Counted from the stretch's first letter, positions 13,401 through 25,596 are shown. The stretch: DNA of 64,000 bases from Zizania palustris (GCA_019279435.1 JAAALK010000289.1:46999164-47063163); one strand, 5' to 3'. Made by a program: numbers and translations. The notes: a model not told the origin generated them from the sequence alone.

Positions 13401-13944
13401 AAAAAATTAGGGCCATGTTTGTTTATGTTATGAGGGTAATGATAGAAGTTGAAATCTCCGAGAAACATCTAGTTATCGTGAGGAGCAATGCGAAGGCTGG
13501 ATAACCAGTTAATGAAGGAGCTTCGACCAGGTTCACGACATAGGCCATATACTATTGAGAGAAACTAGGATTGACCATTGATCAAGGAATTTAATTGATA
13601 GTGATCCAAGGATATAATTTGGGCCGAAAACCTATAGCCTGTCTAGCCAACTAGAATTCCACCAAAAGCACCTCTAGAGGGGAAAAAGAAAACTTGTCAA
13701 ATCTTTTGGGGGCCAGACTCCTAATGAGAGAGTGATCAGAGGAGGATAATTTGATCTCCTGGATGCAATATATATAATAAGAGTTATCCAGTAAGAAGGA
13801 CTTAACCGCTAAATTCTTATCAGAGGAATTGAGATCTCGAACGTTCCAATTTAGGATAAGCCAATTATTGAACCTGCCCATTCGAAGAAATGAATGAGAG
13901 GAAGACCCTACCCGCAACAAAGCCCCAAGTACTAGAATATCCAA
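10480..13944 (-). pseudogene. LINE ORF2 remnant: endonuclease, reverse transcriptase, zf-RVT
   Basis: 13944-13651 carries the endonuclease start (LILNWNVRDLNS, then CIQEIKL). 13054-12800 gives the linker ending WLTRLGDET, followed by KFFHAAATDHLKCNTI at about 12803. Reverse transcriptase motifs follow: KNQYGFIRGRSIQD and LDFEKAFDMIEHS (12307-12071), then GGRQGDTLSSPLLFVIVGELL (12067-11837). zf-RVT features follow: PKKHGGLGVINL (about 11345-11310), VGNGSTIFLWHELW (about 11110-11070), HPVFTWFWKS and a CSLC...HLFFLC segment near 10.8-10.5 kb. Multiple frame changes and stops show it cannot make an active enzyme. Confidence 0.8.
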
Positions 13945-14141
13945 AATCCAGAGAATCCAACAAGTACCATAAAAGCAGTTTAAAATAAATGCAAGGGTAG
14001 AGCAATTAGCTAATAAAGAGTCTACAAAAATAGCTGCCTACAAAAGCACCCATACATCTGGAAGAATACGTGAAGCAAATAAGTAAGTGGGCAATCCGGT
14101 AGTAGGAGGAAACATGCAATAAAAGTGGCGTCATCCACAAA

Positions 14142-15794
14142 TTAGCCCCCCTTGTTGTTGTTAATTGCATCATCTTTGGCTTGGATAGTAGGTCTTGTAG
14201 ATCGAGTGTTGATGGAGATCTTGCCCTCCTCCACTTGATCTGCGTCTACGCCACATAAGTGGGTAGCAGTGTGTTGGATCTGCTCCACATAGATGGGAAC
14301 AAGAGCCAAACCCCTTTTAGAGCAGTTAATGAAGTCCTTAAGGGTAGGTTGTGGTGGTAGCATGACTTCCTTTCCTTTGTTCATTGATGGGGTGTCTACG
14401 TGCATGGGCTCTATGCCTTTTGAGCGGGAACTATCTGCCATTCTAAACCCCTGAAGCTTGTTCTAAAGACGGACACTTCAACGGAGACCAGTGGAAGATA
14501 AAGGGGTTTTAGCCACATTGTTGGACGAGATGGCATCATCTGCTATCTTAGAAATCTTTACACAATGACGACGCTTGTAGACAATTGAGATCTATCTATA
14601 GGCAGGCCATGGAAGCGAGGTCCTAGGGACGGTTTGTTGCTCCACCAATGTGAAAGGCATAGAAGCGGTGATAGGCTTGGTCTGAGTGGCCTCTTTAGTA
14701 GTAGACACCCGTACCATAGATTTAAGTGATGAGCCAGACAAAGATACTGATTGACTATGATTAGGGTTAGAAACAACTGAGCTGGCCACACTAACTTCTT
14801 CTTGAATCTGAATAGGCTGCACCAGTGGAGGCGCTGGGTCCTGAACCTCAGGCTAGGGCTCCCATTTGACCCATACTAACTAAATCACCCTGCTCCTTAG
14901 GATCAACCTAGGGAAGGACATTGAAGAGATTATCATGTTGATTAGGGACATTCAACATTTGGTCATATACCCAATGTTGAACCCAAGATGGCTCCCCTAG
15001 GAAAGACCTGTTCATTGAACAGATGTGGGTTCCATAGTATTGTTAAAGAGAACCTTCAACTTCAATAGCACTCTAGAAAGGCTGGTATCCTTAGAGTGCC
15101 AATAAATTAACTTGCCAAAAGAGGCGACAACTTGTTCTAGGAAGTTAATCTCCTTGAAATCCACAGGGAATGCCATGAACATAATCCACCCAATGCGAGA
15201 AGCAGGAGTGTTCCTATGGTTGATGGCGTCATCATGCTTGATGAAATGAACCAATTGATCACCCACCCAAAAAGGGCCATATGAAACTAGCCAATCCCTC
15301 TCAAAAATACCACCAAGTTTGAAGATACCAAACCCAATGGGGGTAAATGATGTACCTTAAAACACGTTGATAGAGGACTTGCGTGATATGAAAATGAACT
15401 TGGTGCAACAATTCCTGACGCTCCATTAGATCAAAGTTACCATCACACTCGGCGATCACCAAATCTTCATTGTGCTTGATGTGTTGCCTAGAAAGGTTGA
15501 TAGTGTTGCGAAGCTTACGCAAAACTCCACCTCCATCAGTCAGAGAATCACCACGTGGGAGGAATGGAAGCGGGTTGACAGGGAAGTTCGCTATAGAGTG
15601 GAGGCAGGAGCTGAGCTTGCACGAGAGAGGTGAAAGAGTTGGAGTAGGATTCTTTTGAAGCACGCTAGCTGAAACATGGATAACAATAGAGCTAATCCTT
15701 GGGGCCGGGCAAGAAAAGCGAGGCTCAAGAAAGGAAACTTGCTTTCTGACCCAACAAGATTTTCTTCTGAAACAAGTAGAGACATCATGGCCAT
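14142..15794 (-). pseudogene. LINE ORF1 (gag-like, DUF4283-type) remnant
   Basis: Frames at 15663-15301, 15266-15012, 14822-14592 and 14441-14142 read in the order expected for a plant LINE ORF1. The second contains a segment (ASRIGWIMFMAFPVDFKE, then VASFGKLIYWHSKD, then SRVLLKLKV) like the RNA-binding DUF4283 domain of plant LINE ORF1 proteins. I see no intact CCHC knuckle. Several stops interrupt it. The family assignment rests on position and partial similarity. Confidence 0.6.
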
Positions 15795-15927
15795 AAACTC
15801 ATAAGGAGCAATGTGGTGGGGGTGTTAGTGCAAAACGACCCTGGTGAGTGCGCTTGCATGCATTTAATGTTTGTTGTCATCTTGAGAAAACTCGCACGCC
15901 TAAACACCAACTGCCCTCAAGGAAAAA

Positions 15928-16156
15928 TGTTGTGGTTAATCTCATAAATGACGCCGGAGCAGACGCCTCATCGAACAGACGCGATGAACGGTGGTCGCAT
16001 CCCCTGCCTCAAGCGTTGCACCTGTTCACTCCATTGCAACCGTTGACACTGTTTCATTTTCTATAAATACCTGTAAACTCGAATCAATAAAGACTACTTG
16101 TTCATTTAGTAAACTTTGTGTTCAATCTCTTGTGTATGTGTTCTTCAATTTTAACA
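15928..16156 (+). repeat. Left LTR of the Copia element (229 bp)
   Basis: TG...CA bounded; about 95 percent identical by eye to 25005-25234. The TATA motif is at about 16062-16071 and AATAAA about 16086-16091. Just after it comes CGTTATCATACAC, in the primer-binding position. Confidence 0.85.
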
Positions 16157-17060
16157 CGTTATCATACACTTTCGCTCTTCCGTGAGTTCACGGGCCACTG
16201 GTTTTCACGGAGAAAAACCAACAAGATCGATTCTAAGAAATCGGAGAAGAACAAGCGAAGAACATGACAGAAAGAAAAGACCATAATCTTTCAACAAAAG
16301 AAAGATTACTCAGAACAAGAACCACATGAAAATAAAGAGAACACAGAACAAGGTACCATGTTCTTCATTTTATTTTCATAGAACATGCATGGCCTCAGCC
16401 GAAGAGGGCCATAGCCCAGCGCCTACGCCTCCGTGTGTGTCTGCGCCCGTGGCCTGGACCCCAGCCATGTCGGTGCCTTGGCGCACCTAAACCACGCCGA
16501 CCGCCCGCGCCCTAGAACCCAGCCACTCCAGCCGCTCCGCCAGTGGCTCTGCCCACTAGATTTGGCCGCACCCGTGCTGACGGATGGTAGCCGGTCGTCC
16601 TGACGCCGAATCCCAACCGCGCCGCCTCGCCGGCATTCCAGCGATCCCCCGGTGGCGGCTCTAGGCGCCGGCGGCGATGGCGCCCATAGGCAACGGCGCT
16701 AGCGGCCTCCAAGTGTGGAGGCAGCGGCGTCCAGAAGCGCTCAGGCGGCGTCCTCCTAGCACGACGGTCTCACGCCACGCGATGGTGCTCCAAGCGGCGC
16801 CCGCATCCGACGGCGGCCTATGTGGCCTGTCCGCAGGTGGAAGCGCCATGTGCGGTGCCCATAGCACGCGCAATGGGATGGACAAGCCCGACGGCTCCCT
16901 AGTGCGGGGACGATGGCTTCCTGGTGCGAGGACGGCGACCTGACGACCCGAGGCTTGGCAGCGGCGGTTGTGTATGTGGCGGTTAGGGTTGGGAAACCCT
17001 AACCGACGCATTTATACTACATCAACTATATGGGCCAAACGGGCTTAATACAACCCACTT
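16157..17060 (+). other. Copia 5' leader with a GC-rich block
   Basis: 16157-16515 is the leader repeated at 25235-25596. 16400-16990 is strongly GC-rich and gives overlapping reading frames on both strands without recognisable domains. On the - strand 17030-16970 there is a promoter-like arrangement (AGTATAAATGC plus the telo-box-like word AACCCTAA), which may mark a captured or inserted fragment. 17060-17878 is AT-rich and shows nothing I recognise. Confidence 0.45.
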
Positions 17061-17879
17061 CTTAAAAAAATTGTAATTTCTGTATTTTTTACAGTACTTT
17101 TACATTTTAGTCCATGTGCTTTACACTATTTAGTACTGCCATCCAAATAGTAGTAATAGAGTCTATGTAATTTTTATACATAGACCCCTATTATTCTTAA
17201 TTATTGTATAAATATGTTTAAGCCATTGTATTTGGTAATTTTTAATTGTCTTCACAATAAAATTCCTTTGCAAAATAATTGTCTTAGCCCATTAGCTTAT
17301 TTTTAAAAGCTATACATATATTTTATCTCAATGCAAATTAATATCCATTTTGAAATAACCAAAACATCATTTTTTATGTTGACTATATGCGAGCAGTACT
17401 CATGTACTATAATAAAATCAACATTGTGCCTCATGCATAGTGATTATCCAAAAAATAAAATCCGAAGTATTGGATAAAAGGTCTACACCTTTTTAGGTGA
17501 TTACTATAAAAATCGAGTTTTTCAAATTTGGTATGCATAAGGTGATACATTTGTATTACAAGGGGATCTACACCTTATTATTCATATGGTGATTATCTCC
17601 CATGAACATACTCAATTTATATTCGGATTCAATTAGGCTTACGCTAATTATGAGATTACTTGATTCATTTTTTAAAAATTGGTCATACACAAGGTAATAC
17701 ATTGTATTGCCGTGGGATTTTTACTCCTCAAAATGCGTATCCAATTAGTCAATGAATTTTCAAAGGTCTACTCTATATTAGTAAAGTGGATTCTTATCGT
17801 TATTTCAAATTTATGAGATTATAATATGTTTAAATTCAAGTTTTCTTGATTTTACATATTCAAATTTATGCATTAAGGT

Positions 17880-18083
17880 GTAGGATCAATGGTTATAAAA
17901 AAGTTTGATCATCTCACTCATAGTGAATCTAATTTTCCTACATTGGCTATGGATATCATAATGAATCATTGAGGAGCCATTTTGTAGGATCAATGGTTAT
18001 AAAAAAGTTTGATCATCTCACTCATAGTGAATCTAATTTTCCTACATTGGCTATGGATATCATAATGAATCATTGAGGAGCCA
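17880..18083. repeat. 104-bp perfect tandem duplication at the LTR start
   Basis: The first 104 bp of the LTR (GTAGGATCAATGG...GAGGAGCCAT) is present twice, 17880-17983 and 17984-18083, with no mismatch visible by eye. The duplication is therefore younger than the surrounding decayed element. Confidence 0.92.
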
Positions 18084-18184
18084 TGCTGAATAGTGTGGGC
18101 CTCATGGCTCCAGATGTGATGAGTCATTGTCAATGATAGTCAAAGAGGACAGAAGAAGAGAGGAGATATGCTGTTTCATGGGCC

Positions 18185-18420
18185 ACGTGTGACTCAGGTA
18201 CACGGGCAGCGAGTGACTATCGGGCTGAGAGAGCTGCGAAGTCGGGCTGGCCCAATCCGGGTACATAGGCCAGAAGCAGTAGAAGACCCACTGGTCTGTT
18301 GACCAGGATTGACTCAGGTACACGGGCGGTGAGTGATTGCCAGGCTGAGAGAGCTGCGGAATCAGGTCGGCCCAATCCGGGTACCTGGTGCAAAGTCGGT
18401 GGAGGCTTTGTCAGTTTCGG
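18185..18420. repeat. Imperfect 120-bp tandem repeat in the LTR U3 region
   Basis: Two copies of a unit containing GACTCAGGTACACGGGC, GGCTGAGAGAGCTGCG and GGCCCAATCCGGGTAC begin near 18189 and 18310. Tandem repeats upstream of the TATA box are common in plant LTR promoters. Confidence 0.8.
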
Positions 18421-20151
18421 CGCAAAACTGATGACTGCTGATCTTGTATCGGACTGTCCAGAAGAGAAGCCGTAGTCGCTACAAAAGCTTAGCTTCCGGA
18501 TAAGTCATCTGTAAATAGGAGTTTTTCTATTTTGTCCCGAGGCCCACAGTCAGTCAGTCGAGTCTGTAAAAAATCCTAAGGGCAATTTAGTATTTTCCTT
18601 TATTTCAGCGTCTGTAAAAAAACCCTAAGGGGCTGGTGGAATATTCCTAGCTATTGGGCTGCCTATAAATAGGGCCCCAATCCCTAGGGTTAGGTCACCC
18701 TTTTTCTGAAATCACTTTTTATTCTATTGGGTCATTTTGTTTCCTGCGTTCTCTCTCTTGTGTGTGCGCCGCCAGGCTCTTGCTCACCGTGACTTAATTC
18801 CTGCATTCTATATGTTCTTCATGAATCTATGTGATTCTTTTCCCTCCTCCTGTCATTCGGTTTGCAGTGTTTTTATGGTCTTGTTTGACGCGCATCAGGT
18901 TCTATTCCTGAGAACTGAGTCTCTGTTGCTTCGGTTCTTCACATGTGAAGTACTAGTTCTTGCTTGTAGCAAGTAGTACCTACTCCCTGTAGCAACAGTA
19001 CTCTAGTACTCTAGACTTGCTTTTCCTGCGTAGCCTTTTTGATCGAGTAGACAGAACCTACTCTTTCTCTGACTGTTTCTGGCGAAGCCCTGTCGGTTGT
19101 GCGAAGTCTCTCAGATCTGTGAAACATGCTTCGACCTGACTTTTTCGAAGGCTTTACTAGGGCTCCGTTTTTGAACTATAAACTTTGCTTCGAAGTATGT
19201 TTTGTGCTTAGTGTCTGTTAGCTTGGCATACTTCGACAGTCCTTGCAAAGATCTACTCCGACTCGAGCTTTTCAAAGTCAATACTTCGACAGGTTTCGAA
19301 GTTAGCTTCGAAGCATGTCACTCTGATAGACTTTGCTCGGAGTGTGTTGCTGTCTTGTTCGAGTCACAGTTTGTGAGTTCGAAGTTTGCTTTTCGAAGTG
19401 TGGTTGTGGGCTTCGACTTCTTGTGTGAACATCTGCAGACTTCGATTCGAAGCTGGTCTGTGGTTCGGAGCTTACCACGTTGTTAGTCATACCTCGTTCA
19501 AGCTAGTTTCGAAGGTAGAGGGTAGGCTTCGATTTGGTCTTTCTGCCGTGTGTCGGGCTTCGCTTCTCTTTCGGAGGTTGCTTTTCTGTGAGCTTGTTCG
19601 AACCTTTCTGATCGAAGTCTAGGCTTCGAAGTACACTGTTCGAAGCAAGCTTCGATACTCTCATACTTCGCTTCGAAGCATACTTCGCTCTCTGCCACAC
19701 TCGAACTAGGCTAAACCAAACAAACCTTCAGCACGTCAACGACAACCTTCGCTCGACTTCGACAAGGGACTCCGAAGCAGGCTTGGACACAGCAAAGCAG
19801 GCTTCGACACTGTGAAGCAGGCTTCGACACAGTGAAGCAGGCTTCGCTAAGTTTTGAACAGGAGACAAATTTGAACAGTAACTTCTCATCTCTTTTCATG
19901 TACACTTAGATCATCTGCTGAGAAGTTTGATTTGCCATGTTTTGAATATTTTGTTTATCTGCCTATATTGGTGTTCCTCTGTCTGATTCACCAGTCTTTT
20001 CTAGGCTAGATACTTTTAGACTTAGGCAATCTCTTCACGCTTTGCTGCCTGGTCTTTTGAGGTGCGTTGGGTGTTGAGAGCAGGCCATAAATTTGAAAGA
20101 ATTTTTAGGCGCCCATTCACCCCCTCTGTGGTCGCTACTTTCTGTCCTACA

Positions 20152-21459
20152 ATCTATCAGTACACGAATTTTTTTATGCTCTCACTGCATTTAATCCAGA
20201 TAATGAGCTTATCCTAGACACATACATAGTTGGAGCCTTATACATTATAAGGAACTATATTCACCTCGACCTCAAGTCTGAATAAGCATCGAAATTCATA
20301 TAAAATATGGTTTACTCTTCAAATGCTATGAACATATAGATCAATAATTTTCTCTAAGACTATCTATGATTATAACCATCTATTAGTCATTTAAATTATA
20401 GATGAGTTCAAATATGTTCATGAAATTTGCTTAAAACTTCGGTTTTGTGACTCGAAACCTTAATAGTAGAGTCAGGCAAATACAAGCATAAAAGAGATAT
20501 CACAAGCCATGTGGACACTTCAATAAAAATGAAGATAATTTCTTAGTCTAAATATGACAACAATGTAGTCATAATCATGTTTCTAAGACATGTAAGACCC
20601 TAGACAATTGGTGAATTTGTATCTTATCCGTGCAATATAGACATATCATTAAAGAGAGAAAATATGAAGCACACTTCAGCTCCCATATGCATGATGTAAC
20701 TGGTTCGAACTCTCACATAGAAGATCTAAATACCACATAAACTATACATCAGGGGGAGAATCTCTCGGACAATAACATGATCGTGGAATATACCACCAAT
20801 GATTTATATGGAGACTTTAATTAGGATCCATACAAATATATATTTAGATACTTCACTATCTATTTATTTATGAGGGATAATTCATATTAAAGACAATAAA
20901 TTATCATAAAATTGGTTCAAATAAACACTATTGGTACATACTAGATATGCAACGATTATATATATTTGAAACAATTTTCATACAAAAATTCTTGCATATA
21001 GACTCTACGGGAATTTGTACAATGAAATAAGAGATGTATTTTGTGGGAAATGGTACCACAAACTATATACTTAGTGAAACAAATTATTCCTAAGATCCCA
21101 TCAAAAGATAAGGAATTATTTTACAAATCACGTGACGCGATGTAATAATTGTTGGCTCACATAAATACCACAAATTATTTTATCTATGAGTACTCAAGTT
21201 ATAATCTTGGATAACAATTTATCTAGATTCAACTCGTACTTCACTAAGTAATAAAAATATCCATCAAAATGGTTTCCATATTGAAACCCATACAAACGAT
21301 AAAGAGTGACTTCCCTTTATAATGGATATAATAAAGTAATATTTCAATATGCATCATCTCTCCTATATGAATATACTACATATTCATCAAACCCGTACCA
21401 CATGTTGCATATCAAGTAAAAAATAGAATGTCAATACATTCTAGATTAGGCATTTTCGC
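20152..21459 (+). other. Decayed Copia interior (gag/protease side), no readable domain
   Basis: AT-rich sequence that should hold gag and protease if the Copia element were whole. I find no CCHC knuckle or DSG protease motif and no open frame. A polypurine word AGGGGGAGAA occurs at 20751-20760. Confidence 0.4.
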
Positions 21460-24330
21460 CTTGATCATCCTAACATTGGATGATGCGGAAAATTACTAGC
21501 AATTATATTGGTCATAATTTAAATAATATTGCATTTCCTCAATTATTAAATTTTATGTGCACCACATGTGTCATAGGTAAAATAATTCTAAGGCCATCAA
21601 ATTAAAAGTTCATCTAAAACCATTTAAATTTCTTGAACACGTTCAAGAATACATACATGGTACTATACAACCATTTATCGGTTTATTCCGATATTCTATG
21701 GTTTTAATAGATTCATATATTATATGATCTTACATGTGTCTATTATATACATATACCATGTATTTGCCACAATTATGGCAAAAAATTGTTGGTTGTGAAC
21801 TCATTACTTAGAACGTCGAATTCAATCAATTCGAATGAACAACACTACAAAATCTTCCTTGCATGCCTTCAATCATTATTGTAAGGCCCTAGGAATTCAA
21901 ATAATTTTGTCTTATATGTTCACACTCAAAATGGCTAAGTAGAATATTTAATAAAGAGGATTAAGCATATTATTAGACCATCATTATAGAATTGCAATTT
22001 ATCAACTCAATGTTGGATCATATAGTTTTACACGCTGCATAAATGATTCAGTTACAACTAATTGAATATCGAACTTCCCTCTACAAATAGTACATGAAAA
22101 TTCACTTAGTATTTCCCATCTGCGTAAGTTTTGGTTACAGTACAAATGCACCATTCTCACCACCATGGCATACATTAATGGGTCTACACAGGAATTTGGT
22201 ATCTATATTGAGATACCAATAATCCATCAATCACAATATATCTCAAACCTCTCTCAAGAGGATCTATTTATTACCCAGTATGCCTACATTTAATGAGGTA
22301 CATTTCCAAGCATTAGGGGGAGAATTCAAGTACCAATGAAAATGCCAGGAAATCAATTATAAATGTCAAAGACATTGTCACATTGACACCTCAAATCCAC
22401 GTACTCATAAATCTGAAATTAAAATTCAGAAAATCATTAATTTGCAACATATTGCAAATAACCTGCCAAATACATTTACTAATGACAGGAATGTCACAAA
22501 ATCCTATCACCTTGCTAGGAATATACCAGAAAGAATAGAGGTACTAAATAAAACTATTCAACTCCCTAATCAAACCGATAAGGGGAGAAGTATGGTTACC
22601 TACAAGTGTGAAGCTTCTTGCAATCATAAAAGAACCCTTTGAATCAAATGTCCAATCATAAATTGAGACAAATTCTAAGGGTAATACTTCTCGTAGACGT
22701 ACGAGAAAATAGAAGGATAAACTTCTAAACTAGTAAATGCAACTCAACCTAGCATTGAGAAACACCAAGTGGATTAACCACATCCATCTCCTGTATCAAC
22801 AATGCACTCAATATCTGATACTAGGACATCAGAGCACCATGACATCCTCATATTGGGAAATACAAAAACATCAACTAACTAAGGTGTAAGAGATTTCATC
22901 AACTATCTCGAGTCTAGAGAAACATATAATCAAAAGACTATGATTGTCGACACATAATTCTCTACATCAATTACTAAAAACCTCTAAGTGGTCCAGATCC
23001 AAAATCCATGGTCAAGTGCAAAAACGTGCTCGGTCTGGAACACATAAAAGAGGTAATTCAAGCAGAGTTAGCCTCCCTCACAAATGAAAAGTATTATCAT
23101 CAGTAATACATACACCTCCAAAACCTTCCCTGTGGGTTTCAAATATGTTTTCGTCTATAAACGGTATGAAAACCATAATGTGGTGAGACATAAGGCAAGG
23201 CTCGTAGCACAAAGGTTCACGTAGAGACTCGAATTGATTTTCAATCAAGCATTCTCTCCAGAAATAAGTGAAATCATTTTCCGATAAATTATACCTTCGA
23301 TAGTATAAGAATTGTCTATCTAAATAATTGACAAACATAATGACTAAATCCCTATGAGTCACTTGATTCAGACATAAATGTTCCCATTGGAATCCAAAAT
23401 TCTGAATCCAAATACTAATGCAACATATATTTTGTAAAACTCAACTCATTATATGACTTGAAACAGTCAGATCAAATTTGGTACAACCGACTCAATGAGT
23501 TCCTTATAAAAAGGACTACTCAAATAATGATGATTGCCCATATGTATTCATCAAGAAATCCCCACTGGGATATTGCATTATATCTGTGTATGTTGACATC
23601 ATCAACGACACTAATGATATCGATGAAGTACACAATCATTCAAATGACGGAATTCGAGACAAAGGATTTGGTCAAAACCAAATTTTGTTTAGGTCTACAA
23701 CTTAAACGCCTTTCCTCGAGTATTTTAATACACTAAACCACATATATCCAGAAAACAACTATGGTCATTCGATCTCTACATTTAGAGAAAGATCAATTGA
23801 GACCTTAAGAAGAGATACAAGGATTGGAGGTTCCATATCTCAACATTGTTGAAACACTTATGTAATTTGCAAATTGAACTAGGCCTCATATCGCATTTAC
23901 AAAAGAAAATCACTAGCTAGACATAGTGTTAATCCAACTAAATATCATTGGACTAGAGTCAAAAAATATCTCCAAAGCGCCAAAGATCTTGATATTTTCT
24001 TTCAATAATAAAGAATCAAGATCCAAATATAATTGGATATATATATAGATATTGACTACTTATTTTATCCCTACAAGTCATATCTCAAACAAGGTTTTTG
24101 TGTTCTCACATGATGGGACAACCAACTCATAGAAGTTTACCTAGTAAACTTTAGTGACTACATTCACTAATCATTCTGAAATAACTTGATTATATGAAGC
24201 ATCATGCAAACATGTATGACATCGTAGAATGATAAATCACATACAAGTCTTGTGTTATTGATTCCATTGAATCATCTATTATTATCTTTCAAGATAATAG
24301 TGCATGTAGAGCACAAATGTAGACAGTTTC
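21460..24330 (+). pseudogene. Copia pol remnant (integrase, reverse transcriptase, RNase H)
   Basis: Pieces in the right order on one strand: an integrase zinc-binding part with MMRKI near 21480; an integrase core piece around YVHTQNG near 21920-21945; reverse transcriptase start VGFKYVFVYKR followed by VVRHKARLVAQRFT (23132-23222); LKQSDQIWYNRLNEFLIKR (23458-23515); KTKFCLGLQL (about 23675-23705); and RNase H region TNHSEIT, LYEASC, RRMINHIQ (about 24160-24250). Stops and frameshifts occur throughout, for example a stop directly after VAQRFT. It is a dead copy. Confidence 0.8.
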
Positions 24331-25004
24331 ATATTTTGCAAGCCTTAGGGGGAGAATCTCCTCAAAGATTTAAATTGTACATATATTGTATTATAATCTT
24401 TTCTTTTATGAGTTTATATACTTTCTCATAAATTTTTTAATGAGATAATATCTACACAAGATCATATATATCGTATTCCTATTTTTTCCTAAAAGGGTTT
24501 TTAAGGAATATACAAAAGGTGTATAAACTTGTCCATAGAAAGGTTTTACTATAAGTACAAATCATATGTTGTATCATTTTATCCTTATTTTTCCTACATG
24601 GTTTTAAAAGGAGTTTTAACAACATATCATATCATATTCCTTCCTATTTTTCCCATGTGGTTTTTGAAGGAATATTCACATAAGGTTCAGGGGGAGAATT
24701 CTCTCACACCATACCTTATTAAAGCATCATATTGTTCTCTTTTCCTTTTATGAGTTTTTCCTCTTCAAGGTTTCTCATATAAAGTTTTAAATGAAACAAT
24801 ATTAAACACAAATATATGTCATATTTCTAGTTTTCCTCATTGGGGTTTTTAGAGAAATATCAAAGACATATAATTATTCTTTACACTCTTCAGAGTATAT
24901 GTTTGAGCGATAATTCTACATATTATTCCTCATATTTTTCCCATAGGGTTTTTTGGGGAATAATACCTACATTAATCTTTACAATGGATTCGATTAAGGG
25001 GGAG

Positions 25005-25596
25005 TGTTTCGGTTAATCTCATAAACGACGCCGGAGCAAACGCCTCATCGAACAGACACGACGAACGGCGGTCGCGTCCCCTGCCTCAAGCGTTGCACCT
25101 GTTCACTCCATTGCAACCGTTGACACTGTTTCATTTTCTATAAATACCTGTAAACTCGAATCAATAAAGATTACTTGTTCATTTAGTAAACTCTGTGTTC
25201 AATCTCTTGTGTATGTGTTCTTCAATTTTTAACATGTTATCATGCACTTTCGCTCTTCCGTGAGTTCACAGGCCACTGTTTTTCACGGAGAAAAAACAAC
25301 AAGATCGATTCTAAGAAATCGGAGAAGAACAAGCGAAGAACATGACAGAAAGAAAAGACCATAATCTTTCAACAAAAGAAAGATTACTCATAACAAGAAC
25401 CACAGGAAAATAAAGAGAACACATAACAAGGTACCATGTTCTTCATTTTATTTTCACAGAACATGCATGGCCTCAGCCGAAGAGGGCCATAGCCCGGCGC
25501 CTACGCCTCCGTGTGTGTCTGCGCCCGTGGCCTGGACCCCAGCCGTGCCAGCGCCTTGGCGCGCCTCAACTGCGCCAACCGCCTGCGCCCTAGAAC
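25005..25596 (+). repeat. Right LTR (25005-25234) plus duplicated leader
   Basis: The 230-bp LTR is followed by about 360 bp matching the leader after the left LTR (16157-16515), including CACGGAGAAAAA, GGTACCATGTTCTTCA and the start of the GC-rich block, ending at CGCCCTAGAACC. A normal right end would stop at the LTR. The layout LTR-interior-LTR-leader implies a tandem array of the element, cut off at 25596. Confidence 0.85.

Larger units (their letters stand above)
10216..15927 (-). mobile_element. Degenerate L1-type LINE retrotransposon
   Basis: A - strand non-LTR retrotransposon recognised from the order of its decayed domains: an ORF1-like gag part (15.8-14.1 kb), an apurinic-type endonuclease (about 13.94-13.6 kb), reverse transcriptase (about 13.05-11.6 kb) and a C-terminal zf-RVT domain (about 11.5-10.5 kb). 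The low-coordinate end has a short T-run (10213-10220), fitting a short poly(A) tail on the - strand. The high-coordinate end abuts a Copia LTR at 15928, which probably cut or truncated it. Stops and frameshifts break every domain, so it is long dead. Confidence 0.85.
17879..20151 (+). repeat. 2.27-kb LTR of a SIRE/Maximus-like Copia family
   Basis: Begins TGTAGGATC and ends TCCTACA, giving 7-bp terminal inverted repeats. It contains a strong promoter motif CTATAAATAGGG (about 18663-18674). Near its 3' end is GGCGCCCATTCACCCCCTCTG (about 20109-20129), the word that closes LTRs of the SIRE group. 19090-19860 is a long stretch saturated with CTTCGAAG. The flanks (TAAGG before, ATCTA after) do not form a 5-bp target duplication, so it may be a rearranged solo LTR or one end of a partly deleted element. 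Confidence 0.75.
15928..25234 (+). mobile_element. Degenerate Ty1/Copia LTR retrotransposon with an internal foreign LTR
   Basis: Two direct LTR copies bound it: 15928-16156 (starts TGTTGTGGTTAATC) and 25005-25234 (starts TGTTTCGGTTAATC), each with a CTATAAATACC promoter motif, AATAAA, and an end TTTTAACA. A polypurine tract AAGGGGGAG (24996-25004) directly precedes the right LTR. Between them, 21.4-24.3 kb carries decayed Copia pol. The interior also holds an unrelated 2.27-kb LTR (17879-20151). Similarity between the two ends runs about 360 bp past the LTRs, so the right side carries a second piece of leader. No target-site duplication is visible, and the left neighbour is the LINE. Confidence 0.85.

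Noticed and set aside
16512..17011. - strand frames in the Copia leader as a real gene
   Set aside because: Composition-driven, overlap open frames on the other strand, no domain; kept only as a possible captured fragment.
17874..20156. 5-bp target duplication for the 2.27-kb LTR
   Set aside because: TAAGG before and ATCTA after do not match, and the alternative start at 17983 does not help.
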